Below are positions 1-9,659 of a DNA stretch of 64,000 nt, piece after piece. Every line of letters begins with the position of its first letter. Position 1 is the stretch's first letter. The DNA is taken from positions 1,253,501-1,317,500 of the forward strand of contig CP131056.1 of the NCBI GenBank assembly GCA_030657355.1. The letters run 5' to 3'. A program made the translations under genes and the position numbers. The DNA is from Radicibacter daui (GTDB taxonomy: Bacteria > Pseudomonadota > Alphaproteobacteria > Radicibacterales > Radicibacteraceae). The notes beneath the pieces were generated by a model that was given only the letters and a program-made list of their open reading frames with translations, was not told the DNA's origin and searched no databases.

Positions 1-99
1 CACATGGCGCGTCACCGTCATCGCCAGCAGTCGGTCGATGACATCCTCCGGCAGATCCTGAAACAGGTAGTGGCGAAGCAGCAGGTCTTTTTTGTTCAT
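1..99 (-). CDS. Crp/Fnr-type cyclic nucleotide-binding protein, N-terminal fragment
   Basis: This is the first 33 codons of a minus-strand gene that runs off the left edge. The start is ATG at 99, preceded by an AAAGGT-like ribosome site. The translation contains LFQDLPEDVIDRLLAM, which is the usual opening of a cNMP-binding beta-barrel ('lf..l..e.l..la..'). That family covers Crp/Fnr regulators and cyclic-nucleotide-gated effector domains. The DNA-binding part lies outside the window, so a regulator cannot be told from another cNMP-binding protein. It is divergent from cheZ, with about 290 bases between them. Confidence 0.6.
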   Translation of the reverse strand, partial: MNKKDLLLRHYLFQDLPEDVIDRLLAMTVTRHV

Positions 100-386
100 C
101 GTGAGACCTTTGGGAACGGAACTGGCGAGGATCGCCCTGGTGCACGATTCGCCCGCAAATGAAACAGGCGAGGCCCGGCCCGGCAATCCTTGTTCATCAT
201 TTGGTATAGGGATTGGCTTTAAATGGCAATGTTGCCAAGGTTCAAACGGGCAGGATGGACCTTCGCGGAGCAGTCGACGCTTTCAATCGGGCATGAATTG
301 CTTTTCCCTTGAGTTCGGTTTCTCCCCGCTGCCCCGGGAGAGGAACGGGATTTGACGGCAGCCCCACTTATCAGCAGGGATGGGAC

Positions 387-1136
387 ATGTACGGTACACG
401 CAAGGCTTTCACCGCTGAGCTCCAGATGATGAAGAAGTCCGGTTCCTGGGGCGGTGGCGCACCGGCCATGGATATGCCGGTCCTGCCAGCCTTGCCGGCC
501 GCTTCCGCGGCACCGGCCGCGGTTGCCGAGGTGGATTTCAGCGAAGTGCTGGCCGCCGTGCGCAACCTTGACCGCAAGTTTGAAAAGCATCTCAACAGCG
601 AGCGTACCGACGTGGAGCAGATCCAGGTCGAGATCGCCGACATTTCCGGCCGTATCCGCGCCACCAAGGCCGAGATTGCTGCCCTGCGCCATCCGCTGGC
701 GGCAGAAGACAAGTTTGCCCAGGCCTCCAATGAACTCTCCAGCGTCGTGAAATCGACGGAAGAAGCGACCGAAAAGATCATGGCCGCCGCCGAGCAGCTG
801 GATGACATCATCCAGGAGCTGCGCTCGCAGGTGGGCGAGGGTTATGCCGGCGACCGCATGGGCGACATGGCCGATCTCGTCGTCAGGATTTTCGAGGCCT
901 GCAACTTCCAGGACCTGACCGGCCAGCGCATCACCAAGGTCGTTCGCGCGCTTACCTTCATCGAAGAGCGCGTCGATTCGATGATGAAGGCGTGGAACGT
1001 CAAGGAGTTCGAGGCGCTGCCACTGCCGCCCAGCATCACCAAGCATGACGGCGATCTGGAACTGCACGGGCCGGAGGACAACGAGGTCCTGCCGGACAAT
1101 TTCACCCAGGACGATATCGACGCGCTCTTCGCCTGA
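387..1136 (+). CDS. cheZ: CheZ-like chemotaxis phosphatase
   Basis: A 249-residue protein that should dephosphorylate CheY-P in the cytoplasm and so end the motor signal. The ATG at 387 is chosen because AGGGATGG lies just upstream. Residues 1-50 are an Ala/Pro-rich tail. Residues 50-205 are predicted as the long helical hairpin of CheZ. The family signature is at 173-180 (N-F-Q-D-L-T-G-Q); Asp176 and Gln180 correspond to the catalytic Asp and Gln of enterobacterial CheZ. The last residues, TQDDIDALFA, look like the C-terminal CheY-binding peptide. A terminator follows at once, so it is probably monocistronic at its 3' end. No other chemotaxis gene is visible in the window. Confidence 0.9.
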   Translation: MYGTRKAFTAELQMMKKSGSWGGGAPAMDMPVLPALPAASAAPAAVAEVDFSEVLAAVRNLDRKFEKHLNSERTDVEQIQVEIADISGRIRATKAEIAALRHPLAAEDKFAQASNELSSVVKSTEEATEKIMAAAEQLDDIIQELRSQVGEGYAGDRMGDMADLVVRIFEACNFQDLTGQRITKVVRALTFIEERVDSMMKAWNVKEFEALPLPPSITKHDGDLELHGPEDNEVLPDNFTQDDIDALFA

Positions 1137-1159
1137 GCGCGGTTTCCCTGCTGGAAAGA

Positions 1160-1192
1160 AAAGGCCGCTTCCCGTCGGGAGCGGCCTTTTTT
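1160..1192 (+). terminator. Rho-independent terminator of cheZ
   Basis: The arms AAGGCCGCTTCCC and GGGAGCGGCCTT form a stem over a 3-base loop and are followed by a T run. It begins about 24 bases after the cheZ stop codon. Confidence 0.85.
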
Positions 1193-1218
1193 CATGCCGC
1201 GCGAAATCGCCGGCGGGG

Positions 1219-1632
1219 TCAGCCTTGCGGGCTGAGCCCGGCGGACCAGCCGGCAAGCACGGCGGCGTCGGCGGCCTCGCCGGCAAAAGCGATGGCCGTT
1301 CCTTCCGGGCCGGTGCGCACCACATGGGCGCCGGTCGTCATCTGCTGGTTCATCACGCTGATGGTTACCTCTGCCCCTTCGGCAAGCGGCAGCGGCGGCG
1401 TCAGCAGTGCGCCGCCGACGGAGATGTTGGCGAGGCGGCAAACATATCGTCCCTCCGCACCGATCACCTCGATCTCCGTATCGGCGGCAAGACGCGCAAA
1501 GCTGCGGCTTTCATGGGCCGACAGGTCCGGCATTTCCGGAGCGGGAGAGGCAGCCGGCGCCGGGGCGCTGCTGCGTTCGGGCTGGCGGAAGAGAGCGGGA
1601 AGGCCGGCCAGAAGTCTGAAAACGGATTTCAT
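1219..1632 (-). CDS. PilZ-domain protein
   Basis: A 137-residue protein with a single PilZ domain at about 40-130, a probable cyclic-di-GMP receptor. Both halves of the ligand signature are visible: an R-x-x-x-R motif (Arg43 to Arg47, RSFAR) and N-I-S-V-G-G at 69-74, which fits the D/N-x-S-x-x-G motif. The first 35 residues are basic then Pro/Ala-rich and may be a flexible tail. There is no membrane segment or output domain, so it would act by protein contact. The gene is convergent with cheZ. A link to motility is plausible from that position but not shown. Confidence 0.85.
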   Translation of the reverse strand: MKSVFRLLAGLPALFRQPERSSAPAPAASPAPEMPDLSAHESRSFARLAADTEIEVIGAEGRYVCRLANISVGGALLTPPLPLAEGAEVTISVMNQQMTTGAHVVRTGPEGTAIAFAGEAADAAVLAGWSAGLSPQG

Positions 1633-1698
1633 CTGGAAAGGGTGCTTCCTCTAGCGGGGCCCTGCCTGAGGCCCCGTCGGCGGGCACGGGCGCTCCGT

Positions 1699-2145
1699 CT
1701 AGTCCGGAAGGAAATAGACCCGGCAGGCGCGCGTTCTGTCATTCTCAAAATAGTAGTTTATGCCGTCTTTTGCCAGATTGTCAGGATCATAGAGGTTTTC
1801 CTGCCCCATGCGCGACCAGCCGAGCGCCTGCATGATGACGCCGCTGTGATAGAAGATCGCCCGGTAAAACAGCGGGATTCGCTCATTGAAGCGCGAGGCG
1901 CGGCAGGCGTCGGTCAAGGGCTGGCTGAAGATGGTGGTGGTCCGCGGTGCCCCGTTGAACCAGGCCACCACATTGCGGGACGGGCTGGGGGCCGGCGGCG
2001 GTGCAAACCCGCGTATCTGCCCGTCTGGCGGCGGGCTCAGATGGCCGGGCTCCGTCCGTATCGGGTCGTCGGCGCCCGCCCGGGCCGAAAGGCCGGCGAT
2101 GGCGAGGGCGACGAGTGCCGCCGCCAGCATCTGCCTTCCGGTCAT
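1699..2145 (-). CDS. Small secreted protein of unknown function
   Basis: A 148-residue protein with a signal peptide (about 1-25, ending ARAGA-DD), then a Pro-rich linker and a compact C-terminal half rich in Tyr, Phe and Asn. Two cysteines in the C-terminal half (in TDACRASRF and TRACRVYF) could form a disulfide in the periplasm. I do not recognise the family. Its start overlaps the end of the upstream acyl-CoA synthetase/GNAT gene by four bases, so the two are probably translationally coupled, although no functional link is obvious. Confidence 0.55.
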   Translation of the reverse strand: MTGRQMLAAALVALAIAGLSARAGADDPIRTEPGHLSPPPDGQIRGFAPPPAPSPSRNVVAWFNGAPRTTTIFSQPLTDACRASRFNERIPLFYRAIFYHSGVIMQALGWSRMGQENLYDPDNLAKDGINYYFENDRTRACRVYFLPD

Positions 2146-4841
2146 GATTGTTTCTCCAGCACCAGCTGGCTGAGGCGCAGAGCGGCATCGTCGGGGTCGA
2201 CGGTGATGCTGAAACCAAGCCGGCGGGCCAGTGCCAGCATCGGCTCATTTTCCGCCAGCACTTCGCCATAGATGCGGGTGATGCCGCGCCGGCGCGCATA
2301 GTCGATCATGCGTCCCATCAGCAGCCCGCCGACGCCGCGCCCGTAAAGCTCGGGACTGATCATGATGGCATATTCGCCGTTCTCCCCGTCCGGGTCGGCA
2401 TGCAGGCGCACCACGCCGATGATCTGCTCCTCCCCCACCTCCGTGCCCCGCACAAGGATGAGCGCCATCTCGCGGTCGTAGTCGATCTGTGTCAGGCGGG
2501 CTGCCATCTGGTGCGGCAGGCGCGTGATGGGCGAGAAGAACCGGAGCCGCACAGCCTCCGGCGGCTGCCGGGCGACAAAATCCTGCAGGGCAGGTTCGTC
2601 TTCCGGCCGGATCGGGCGCAGCATCAGCGCGCCGATCTCCGGCAGCGATACCTGCTCGATCATGTCGGACGGGTAGGGGCGCAGTGCCGGGCGCTTGTGG
2701 GGCGTGGGGCTGATATGGGCACTTGCCCCCAGCACCACCACCCCGTGCGGGCCGGCAAGCACCGGGTTGATTTCAAGCTCGGTCAATTGCGGCAATCCGG
2801 CAGCCATGTAGGAGAGTTTGACCAGCAGCAGCGCAATGGCATCCACATCCGCGCCGGGGCCGTGCCCGGCGCCATGCAGCAGCCGGCTGACCCGGGTGCG
2901 GTCGATGAGTTCGGCAGCCAGCTTCATGTTGAGCGGGGGCAGCGCCACGGCGCTGTCGTCGATGGCCTCCACCGCGCTGCCGCCATGGCCGAACAGCAGC
3001 ACCGGGCCGAATTCCGGGTCCTGCGAGATGCCGCAGATGAGCTCGCGCACCTCTTCATGGTCGATCATCGGCTGCAGGAAATAACCGGTGATCTCGCCTT
3101 CGCTGCCGCCGGGCGCAAAAAGGGCGGCCATGCGCTCGGCCGCCGCCTGCACGGCCTCCGCTGTCGGCAGCCCCAGCACCGTGGAGCCGGGCGGGCGGCG
3201 CAGCGGCGCGCCGCGCAGGATGGCTTTCAGCGCCACCGGCCGGCCAATCGTCTCGGCCAGCGCGCGGGCATCTTTGACCGTCGATGCGGTAAATCCTTCC
3301 ACCACCGGTATGCCGAAGGCCTTCAGCAGCTCTGCCACCTCCTGCGGGTCCGGCGCCAGCCGCTCTTCCGCGGCAAGGCGGGAGAGCAGGGCGCGGGCGC
3401 CCTTGATGTCGGGCAGTAAGGTCTCCGGCATCAGCGGCGGCGTTTCCATCAGCTGGGTGCGGCTGTGGTTCCACTGTACCAGATGCATGAAGCCGCGCAC
3501 CGCGCGGGCAGGGGTAAAGAAGCAGGGGATGCCGCGCTTGTGCAGGCGCTCACGGGCGGTTTCGGCTTCCGGTCCGCCGCCAAGCCAGCTGGCAAATACC
3601 ATCGGCTTGCGCCCGCGCTGCCCCGGCTCATGCCCGGCAGCAGCAGCCACCGCCTCGGCGGCGGCGATGGGGTCGGTCAGGCCGATGGGAGCGTGCACGA
3701 TAAGGGCGGCGTCGGCCCCGTCATCCTCCCGCAGGGCCTCCAGCGCGGCGGCATAACGCGGCCCCTCGGCATCGGCCATCAGGTCGATAGGCTCGGACGG
3801 GCGATGGCCGCCCGGCAGGCAGGCGGCGATCTTGTCCAGAGTCTCCGGCTTCAGCGTCGCCATATGTCCGCCGAGGTCATAGAGGTCGTCTGCGGCCAGC
3901 AGCGCCGCACCGGCGCCATTGGCAAGGATGGCCACCCGCTCCCCGCTCACCGGCCCGGCATAGGCGAGCGACTGCGCGGCATCGAACATCTCTTCCAGCG
4001 TGCTGACGCGCAGCGCGCCGGCACGGGCAAGCGCCGCTTCATAAACAGCGTCCGATCCGGTCAGTTGCCCGGTGTGGGAGAGCAGGGCAGCGCGCGTTTG
4101 CCGGTGGCGCCCGGTGCGCAGCACGATGATAGGCTTGGTACGCGCGGCCGCGCGCGCGGCCGACATGAATTTGCGCGCATCCCCTGCCGTTTCCACATGC
4201 ATCAGGATGGATTGCGCCATCGGGTCGAGCGCCAGCCTGTCCAGGAGGTCGCCCATGTCGACGTCGGACGCATCGCCCAGCACGATCATCTGCGAAAAAC
4301 CGACGCCTCGGCTTGTCGCCCATTCGGCAATGCAGGCGCCGAGCGTGGCGGACTGGGCGATCAGCGCCATGCGGCCGGGCCGCGGCGCATGTTCCAGCAA
4401 CGAGGCATTCAGCCCGATAGCCGGCACCACGATGCCGAGTGCCGCCGGGCCGGCAAGGCGCAGCATGTAGGGCCGCGCCGCTGCGCCGAGCGAGGAAAGA
4501 TAGGCCGGTTTGTCCTTCGGTTCGAGCGTGGTGGCGCTGAGGATGACGGCGCCGCGCGTGCCGGCCGCTCCCAGCCGGTCGAGGCGCTTTGCCATGCGAG
4601 CCGGATCGCCTGCCAGCACGGCAAGGTCCGGCGTCTCCGGCAGATTGCGCCCCCGCGCCACCGTGGGCAGGAAACCTTCGACATCGCCGCCCGCCGGGCC
4701 GGCCAGCATCAGCTTGCCGCGAAAGCCGCCCTTGCGCAGGTTGTCGGCCGCCCGGCGCCACAGCCGCTCGGGCGCCGTTTCGTCGAATATGAGCGCGACG
4801 CTGCGCGGGGCCAGCAGGCCATCGAGATTGCGTATGCTCAC
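2142..4841 (-). CDS. Acyl-CoA synthetase (NDP-forming)-like / GNAT fusion, Pat-type protein acetyltransferase
   Basis: About 899 residues. The order is a CoA-binding domain (about 10-105), the succinyl-CoA-ligase-like domains, an ATP-grasp domain (about 480-690) and a C-terminal GNAT domain (about 735-890, with a GRGVGGLLMG acetyl-CoA loop). This is the architecture of Pat/YfiQ enzymes, which acetylate lysines of proteins such as acetyl-CoA synthetase; the synthetase-like part is usually regulatory. I place the start at GTG 4841, which gives the N-terminus SIRNLDGLLAPRSVAL. A longer reading from TTG at 4934 adds an unlikely Arg/Pro-rich stretch. Whether the ligase half is active cannot be judged here. 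Confidence 0.85.
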   Translation of the reverse strand: MSIRNLDGLLAPRSVALIFDETAPERLWRRAADNLRKGGFRGKLMLAGPAGGDVEGFLPTVARGRNLPETPDLAVLAGDPARMAKRLDRLGAAGTRGAVILSATTLEPKDKPAYLSSLGAAARPYMLRLAGPAALGIVVPAIGLNASLLEHAPRPGRMALIAQSATLGACIAEWATSRGVGFSQMIVLGDASDVDMGDLLDRLALDPMAQSILMHVETAGDARKFMSAARAAARTKPIIVLRTGRHRQTRAALLSHTGQLTGSDAVYEAALARAGALRVSTLEEMFDAAQSLAYAGPVSGERVAILANGAGAALLAADDLYDLGGHMATLKPETLDKIAACLPGGHRPSEPIDLMADAEGPRYAAALEALREDDGADAALIVHAPIGLTDPIAAAEAVAAAAGHEPGQRGRKPMVFASWLGGGPEAETARERLHKRGIPCFFTPARAVRGFMHLVQWNHSRTQLMETPPLMPETLLPDIKGARALLSRLAAEERLAPDPQEVAELLKAFGIPVVEGFTASTVKDARALAETIGRPVALKAILRGAPLRRPPGSTVLGLPTAEAVQAAAERMAALFAPGGSEGEITGYFLQPMIDHEEVRELICGISQDPEFGPVLLFGHGGSAVEAIDDSAVALPPLNMKLAAELIDRTRVSRLLHGAGHGPGADVDAIALLLVKLSYMAAGLPQLTELEINPVLAGPHGVVVLGASAHISPTPHKRPALRPYPSDMIEQVSLPEIGALMLRPIRPEDEPALQDFVARQPPEAVRLRFFSPITRLPHQMAARLTQIDYDREMALILVRGTEVGEEQIIGVVRLHADPDGENGEYAIMISPELYGRGVGGLLMGRMIDYARRRGITRIYGEVLAENEPMLALARRLGFSITVDPDDAALRLSQLVLEKQS

Positions 4842-5127
4842 CGGCAAGGGGCCTCGTTGCGGGCGAGCGCCGTTTCGGAATGGCGCTCGGGGATGTTCGC
4901 CGCCAGTGTCGCCCATCAGCCGGGGCGCCGACAAGACCGCGTGATTCCGGGGAGTTGGCCGGACAGATGGCAGGCGCGTCCCCTGCTTCGGTCACGAAAT
5001 TGTGTAGCGGCGGCCGGAGCTGTAACAGCCATGTCACTGGCCCTGGTGCGGTGCAGTGATGTTAGAGTTGCTGCCGCGCTCCGGCGCCGCCGGATCCGCC
5101 CGACTGGACGATAACGGGAGCCAACCC

Positions 5128-5589
5128 ATGAAGCGCAAGGCCGCAGCCTTTCTGCTAGTGCCGTTTATTGCCGCCCTGACGGCAAGCCAGCCCGCCCTCC
5201 TGCATGCCGAAGATGCGCCGGACAGCCCGCAGGCGCTGCGCAAGGCCGAGATGGAGTTCATGAAGGTCAGTCTCGGCAGTATTGTTGCCGTGACCAAGGG
5301 GGATGTGAAGCCGGCAGACCCTGCCGATTTCCTCACTCGCCGGGCCGATGCGCTCTATGGCGTTGCCCGCAATATCCCGACGCTTTTCCCTGAAGGGTCG
5401 GAAGGCGGCAAGGCCAGCGCCGATATCTGGAAGGATTTTGACGGCTTCACCGCCAAGGCCGATGCATTGGCCGTTGCCGTTGCCGATCTGCGTCAGGCCG
5501 CATCCACCGACGATGTTGCTGCGGTGGGTGACAAGCTGAAGGCCGTCGGCGGCGCTTGCGGGGCTTGCCACAAGCCCTATCGCGAGTAA
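5128..5589 (+). CDS. Cytochrome c' (class II c-type cytochrome)
   Basis: A 153-residue periplasmic haem protein. A signal peptide covers about 1-26 (ALLHA-ED). The rest is predicted helical, and the haem site lies near the C-terminus: C144-x-x-C147-H148-K-P-Y-R, the class II layout in which His148 is the axial ligand. The ATG at 5128 follows GGGAG. Family members bind NO and CO or act as electron carriers. The gene faces a cytochrome b561 gene across a shared terminator, and c'/b561 pairs are common, so the two may share an electron-transfer role; that link is inferred. Confidence 0.9.
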   Translation: MKRKAAAFLLVPFIAALTASQPALLHAEDAPDSPQALRKAEMEFMKVSLGSIVAVTKGDVKPADPADFLTRRADALYGVARNIPTLFPEGSEGGKASADIWKDFDGFTAKADALAVAVADLRQAASTDDVAAVGDKLKAVGGACGACHKPYRE

Positions 5590-5607
5590 CCGGGCGCAAC
5601 CGCAAAC

Positions 5608-5640
5608 AAAAAGGGCCGGGAAATTTTCCCGGCCCTTTTT
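5608..5640. terminator. Bidirectional terminator between the cytochrome genes
   Basis: A near-perfect inverted repeat (AAAAAGGGCCGGGAAA against TTTCCCGGCCCTTTTT) sits between two convergent genes. It has an A run on one side and a T run on the other, so it can serve both strands. Confidence 0.9.
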
Positions 5641-5658
5641 GCTGAAGAGGTCGTGCCT

Positions 5659-6351
5659 TTACGGCGTGCTCCACACCAGCCACATCACCACGGTCGGAAC
5701 GGCGGCGACCAGCAGCGCGATCACCAGCTTCACCGGGCTCGGGCGCCCGGTGTCCGGGATCAGGTCGCCAGGGCCGGCATGGCGGGTGCCGACGACCATC
5801 GGCGTCACCAGATTGGTCTTGAGCCGCAGGCGGTAGAACAGGATGGCCGCCAGATGCACGACGATGGCGGCGATGATGAGGTTGAACCAGAATTCATGGA
5901 AAGCGGTGAGCGCGTCGCTGGCCTGGTAACCGACATACCCGCTGAGCGGCCCGCCGCTCATGATCGAATCATTGGAAAAGATGCCGGAGAGGGCCTGCAG
6001 CCCGACGGTGCCGATCAGCACCAGCGCCGCATAACCGCCAAGCGGGCTGTGCCCGTCCGAAGGTTGGAGCCGCGCCCTGGGAGACAGCATCTTTTTCAGG
6101 TAGCTCACCGCCTTGTGCGGCGTCTTGACGAAGCTGGCAAACCGCGCGGTGCGGGTGCCCAGCACACCCCAGGCGAGGCGGAAGACGATCAGGAAAAATG
6201 CCGCGAGGCCAAAGCGCATGTGCCAGTCCATGCTCTCCAGCGGCGTTTCCTTGGTGATCCAGGCGCCGGCGACGGCAACCACCAGCAACCAGTGGAACAG
6301 CCGCAGCGGCAGGTCCCAGACACGGACGAGGCGATCGGCAGGGGCTTTCAT
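5659..6351 (-). CDS. Cytochrome b561 family membrane protein
   Basis: A 230-residue integral membrane protein of the prokaryotic b561 / Ni-Fe-hydrogenase b-type family. Predicted helices start at about 18, 46, 107, 155 and 208. Candidate haem-ligand histidines are His20 (in RLFHW), the His in DWHMRFG and the two His in FHEFWFN and VVHLAAI. The family passes electrons between the quinone pool and periplasmic carriers. Its neighbour is a cytochrome c' gene on the other strand. The order of helices matches the family, but the true electron partners are unknown. Confidence 0.85.
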   Translation of the reverse strand: MKAPADRLVRVWDLPLRLFHWLLVVAVAGAWITKETPLESMDWHMRFGLAAFFLIVFRLAWGVLGTRTARFASFVKTPHKAVSYLKKMLSPRARLQPSDGHSPLGGYAALVLIGTVGLQALSGIFSNDSIMSGGPLSGYVGYQASDALTAFHEFWFNLIIAAIVVHLAAILFYRLRLKTNLVTPMVVGTRHAGPGDLIPDTGRPSPVKLVIALLVAAVPTVVMWLVWSTP

Positions 6352-6490
6352 CTGTCGTTTCCTTCGGACGGCGCAGGAGGCGGCACAGGAGGCGGTTGAT
6401 ATCGCACAAGAATGACGATTGGCCGCGCCAAGTCCAGTCCTGAACGAGGCCGGCTTTCGCCGGCCCCCGTTCAGCGCCTGTCCGGGAAGA

Positions 6491-7228
6491 TCAGAAGCTC
6501 AGGCCCTTGGCCTCGCCCATCGACACCATGACGCCGCCAATGGCGGTCAGGCCGCCTTCGCTGCCGTCCGTCGCCAGCCTTCCGTCGCCATTGGCATCGG
6601 CGCCATCGACGACCTTGGGGGCGTCAGTGGTGACGGTGCGGGCGAAGGCTGCCGCCGATTTTGTGTCCTTGGCGTTGAGGATCGCCTCGGCCAGCAGCTT
6701 CAGCTTCACCGACCGCTCAAGCGCGTTTTCAGCGCTGGCGACAACCTGCCGCGCCTGCGCCCGGATGGTTTCGGTGGCATCGCTGCTGCCGGCGATCAGG
6801 CCGCCGTTGGTGATGATGCCCTTGATTGCCGGGATAAGGCCATACCCCAGCTCGCTGTCGCCCGGCTTGCCGGTTGAGGGGTCAAGCGTGTGCAGCAGGT
6901 AGGCGGCCTGGTCATGCATCCAGTCCAGTTTGTCCGGCTGGGTGGAGATGGCGGCGGCATATTTGAGCGCGGCCTGCGCCTCGCCCTCGGCGGTCGGCAA
7001 CAGTCCGATCCCCTGCGGTGTGCCACTGGCCTCCTGCATGATGCGTGTCATGTAGCCTACAACCTCGCCGGGTTTGGCGGGCGGCGCCTTGGTTGCAGCG
7101 GGCGCCGCGGCCGGAGCCTCCGCCGCGGGCGGGGCGGCGGGCTTGTTCGGGCTGGCGCAGCCGGCAATAAGGCCGGTCAGGAGCAGGGCGGGGATCAGGG
7201 CCCGGCAGGGGCGCGGCAGGACGGTCAA
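6491..7228 (-). CDS. Lipoprotein with an EF-hand-like loop, function unknown
   Basis: A 245-residue protein with a type II signal peptide and lipobox I-A-G-C, so Cys24 should be lipidated. Residues 25-55 are an Ala/Pro-rich tether. The body is mostly helical and begins with GYMTRIMQEASGTPQGIGLL. Near the C-terminus a segment reads D-G-A-D-A-N-G-D-G-R-L, which resembles an EF-hand or dockerin calcium loop (D-x-D/N-x-D-G). I do not recognise a named family. It is likely anchored to the inner or outer membrane facing the periplasm. The genes on both sides show no clear relation. Confidence 0.6.
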   Translation of the reverse strand: MTVLPRPCRALIPALLLTGLIAGCASPNKPAAPPAAEAPAAAPAATKAPPAKPGEVVGYMTRIMQEASGTPQGIGLLPTAEGEAQAALKYAAAISTQPDKLDWMHDQAAYLLHTLDPSTGKPGDSELGYGLIPAIKGIITNGGLIAGSSDATETIRAQARQVVASAENALERSVKLKLLAEAILNAKDTKSAAAFARTVTTDAPKVVDGADANGDGRLATDGSEGGLTAIGGVMVSMGEAKGLSF

Positions 7229-7432
7229 GATGGTCTCTCTTCATCCGGCGCCGGCAGCACCTTTTGGGCAGCCGGGCTGTTTGCAAGTCGAGGAGCGGGA
7301 TGGCGGACTAAAGCCGCCGGTACCGTGGCGAGCCTTTCTGGCATCCTCATGGCGCGGCGGGCAACCGGTCTTGTTGCTCCCTCTGCCGAACGCAGGGGAG
7401 AGGCCTGCGGTTCACCCTTCAAAAGCCGGGCA

Positions 7433-7474
7433 AAAGAAAACCGCCTCCGGAGCGGCAGCTCGCGGAGGCGGTTC
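7433..7474 (-). terminator. Terminator of the sugar ABC operon
   Basis: The arms AACCGCCTCC (7439-7448) and GGAGGCGGTT (7463-7472) form a stem that is followed on the minus strand by TTTTCTTTTG. It lies about 20 bases past the stop codon of the ATPase gene. Confidence 0.8.
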
Positions 7475-7492
7475 TTGTCCGGCGTCCGGCGC

Positions 7493-8656
<1,164 letters not shown>

Positions 8657-8811
8657 CTCGTTTCCTCCAGTTCTTTGTCTCTTCGCGGCCGGGGCCGGGC
8701 CGCCCTGTTGTTTTTCGGAATAACGGAGCGGCGGGCGCTTGGCCAGAGACTGGTTCACACCGTCGCCACTGTTGGCTCAGCTTTCGCAGTTTTGCGTAGT
8801 TTTGCCAAGTT

Positions 8812-9657
8812 TTATCCTTTGACCGCTCCTGCGGTTAGTCCGGAAACGATCAGCCTTTGAAAGATGAGAACGAGGACGATCAGCGGCAAGGTCACGATGA
8901 TGGAGGCCGCCATGATGGTGCCGAACGGCAGGTCGTACTGGCTGGCACCCGAGATCAGGGCAATGGCCACCGGCACGGTGCGCACATCCGGATTGAGGAT
9001 GAAGGTGATGGCGAAGAGAAACTCGTTCCACGCCGCGATGAAGGCGAGGAGGCCCGTCGTCACCAGCGCCGGCCCCATGATCGGCAGGAAAATCTTGAAA
9101 AGGACCTGCCAGGGGGCTGCGCCATCCACCAGCGCCGCTTCTTCCAGCTCGCGCGGCAACTCGCGCATGAAGGTGGTGAGCACCCACACGGTGAAGGGCA
9201 GGGTAAAGATCATGTAGGCGAGGATGAGGGAGGTAAGCCTGTTATAGATGCCGAGCGCCCGCACCAGCTCGAACATGCCTGACAGTACCGCCACCTGCGG
9301 AAACATCGAGACGCCCAGCACCAGCAGCAGCAGGGCTGCCCGCCCGCGAAAGCGGATGCGCCCGAGGGCATAGGAGGCAAAGAGCGCAATCCCCAGCGAC
9401 AGCAGCACCACGCTGACCGCGACGATGACGGAATTGAGGATGTTGAGCCCGAAGGGGCCTTGCGCGAAGACGCCCCAGTAGTTGGAGAGGTTGACCGGCG
9501 GCAGGAAATCCACCTGGAACAGGCCGGTGCCCGATTTCATCGAGGTCACCACTGCCCAGTAGAACGGGAACAGCAGATAGAACAGCAGTAGGGCGGAGAG
9601 GCCATAGAAGCCGATGGTTTTGGCCCGCCGGGCGGCAGGGGATGCCGAACGTGCCAT
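8812..9657 (-). CDS. Sugar ABC transporter permease (MalG type)
   Basis: A 281-residue inner-membrane protein with six predicted helices. The cytoplasmic EAA loop, EEAALVDGAAPWQVLFKIFL, contacts the ATPase. The ATG at 9657 is preferred because GGGAGG lies about nine bases upstream. A GTG at 9663 overlaps the stop of the previous permease gene but would be too close to that ribosome site. The two permease genes are effectively coupled. About 150 bases separate this gene from the ATPase gene. Confidence 0.9.
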   Translation of the reverse strand: MARSASPAARRAKTIGFYGLSALLLFYLLFPFYWAVVTSMKSGTGLFQVDFLPPVNLSNYWGVFAQGPFGLNILNSVIVAVSVVLLSLGIALFASYALGRIRFRGRAALLLLVLGVSMFPQVAVLSGMFELVRALGIYNRLTSLILAYMIFTLPFTVWVLTTFMRELPRELEEAALVDGAAPWQVLFKIFLPIMGPALVTTGLLAFIAAWNEFLFAITFILNPDVRTVPVAIALISGASQYDLPFGTIMAASIIVTLPLIVLVLIFQRLIVSGLTAGAVKG

Positions 9658-9659
9658 GG

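Noticed and set aside
4842..4934. Longer N-terminus of the Pat-type enzyme from TTG 4934
   Set aside because: The added residues are Arg/Pro-rich and do not resemble the family; GTG 4841 gives the normal start.
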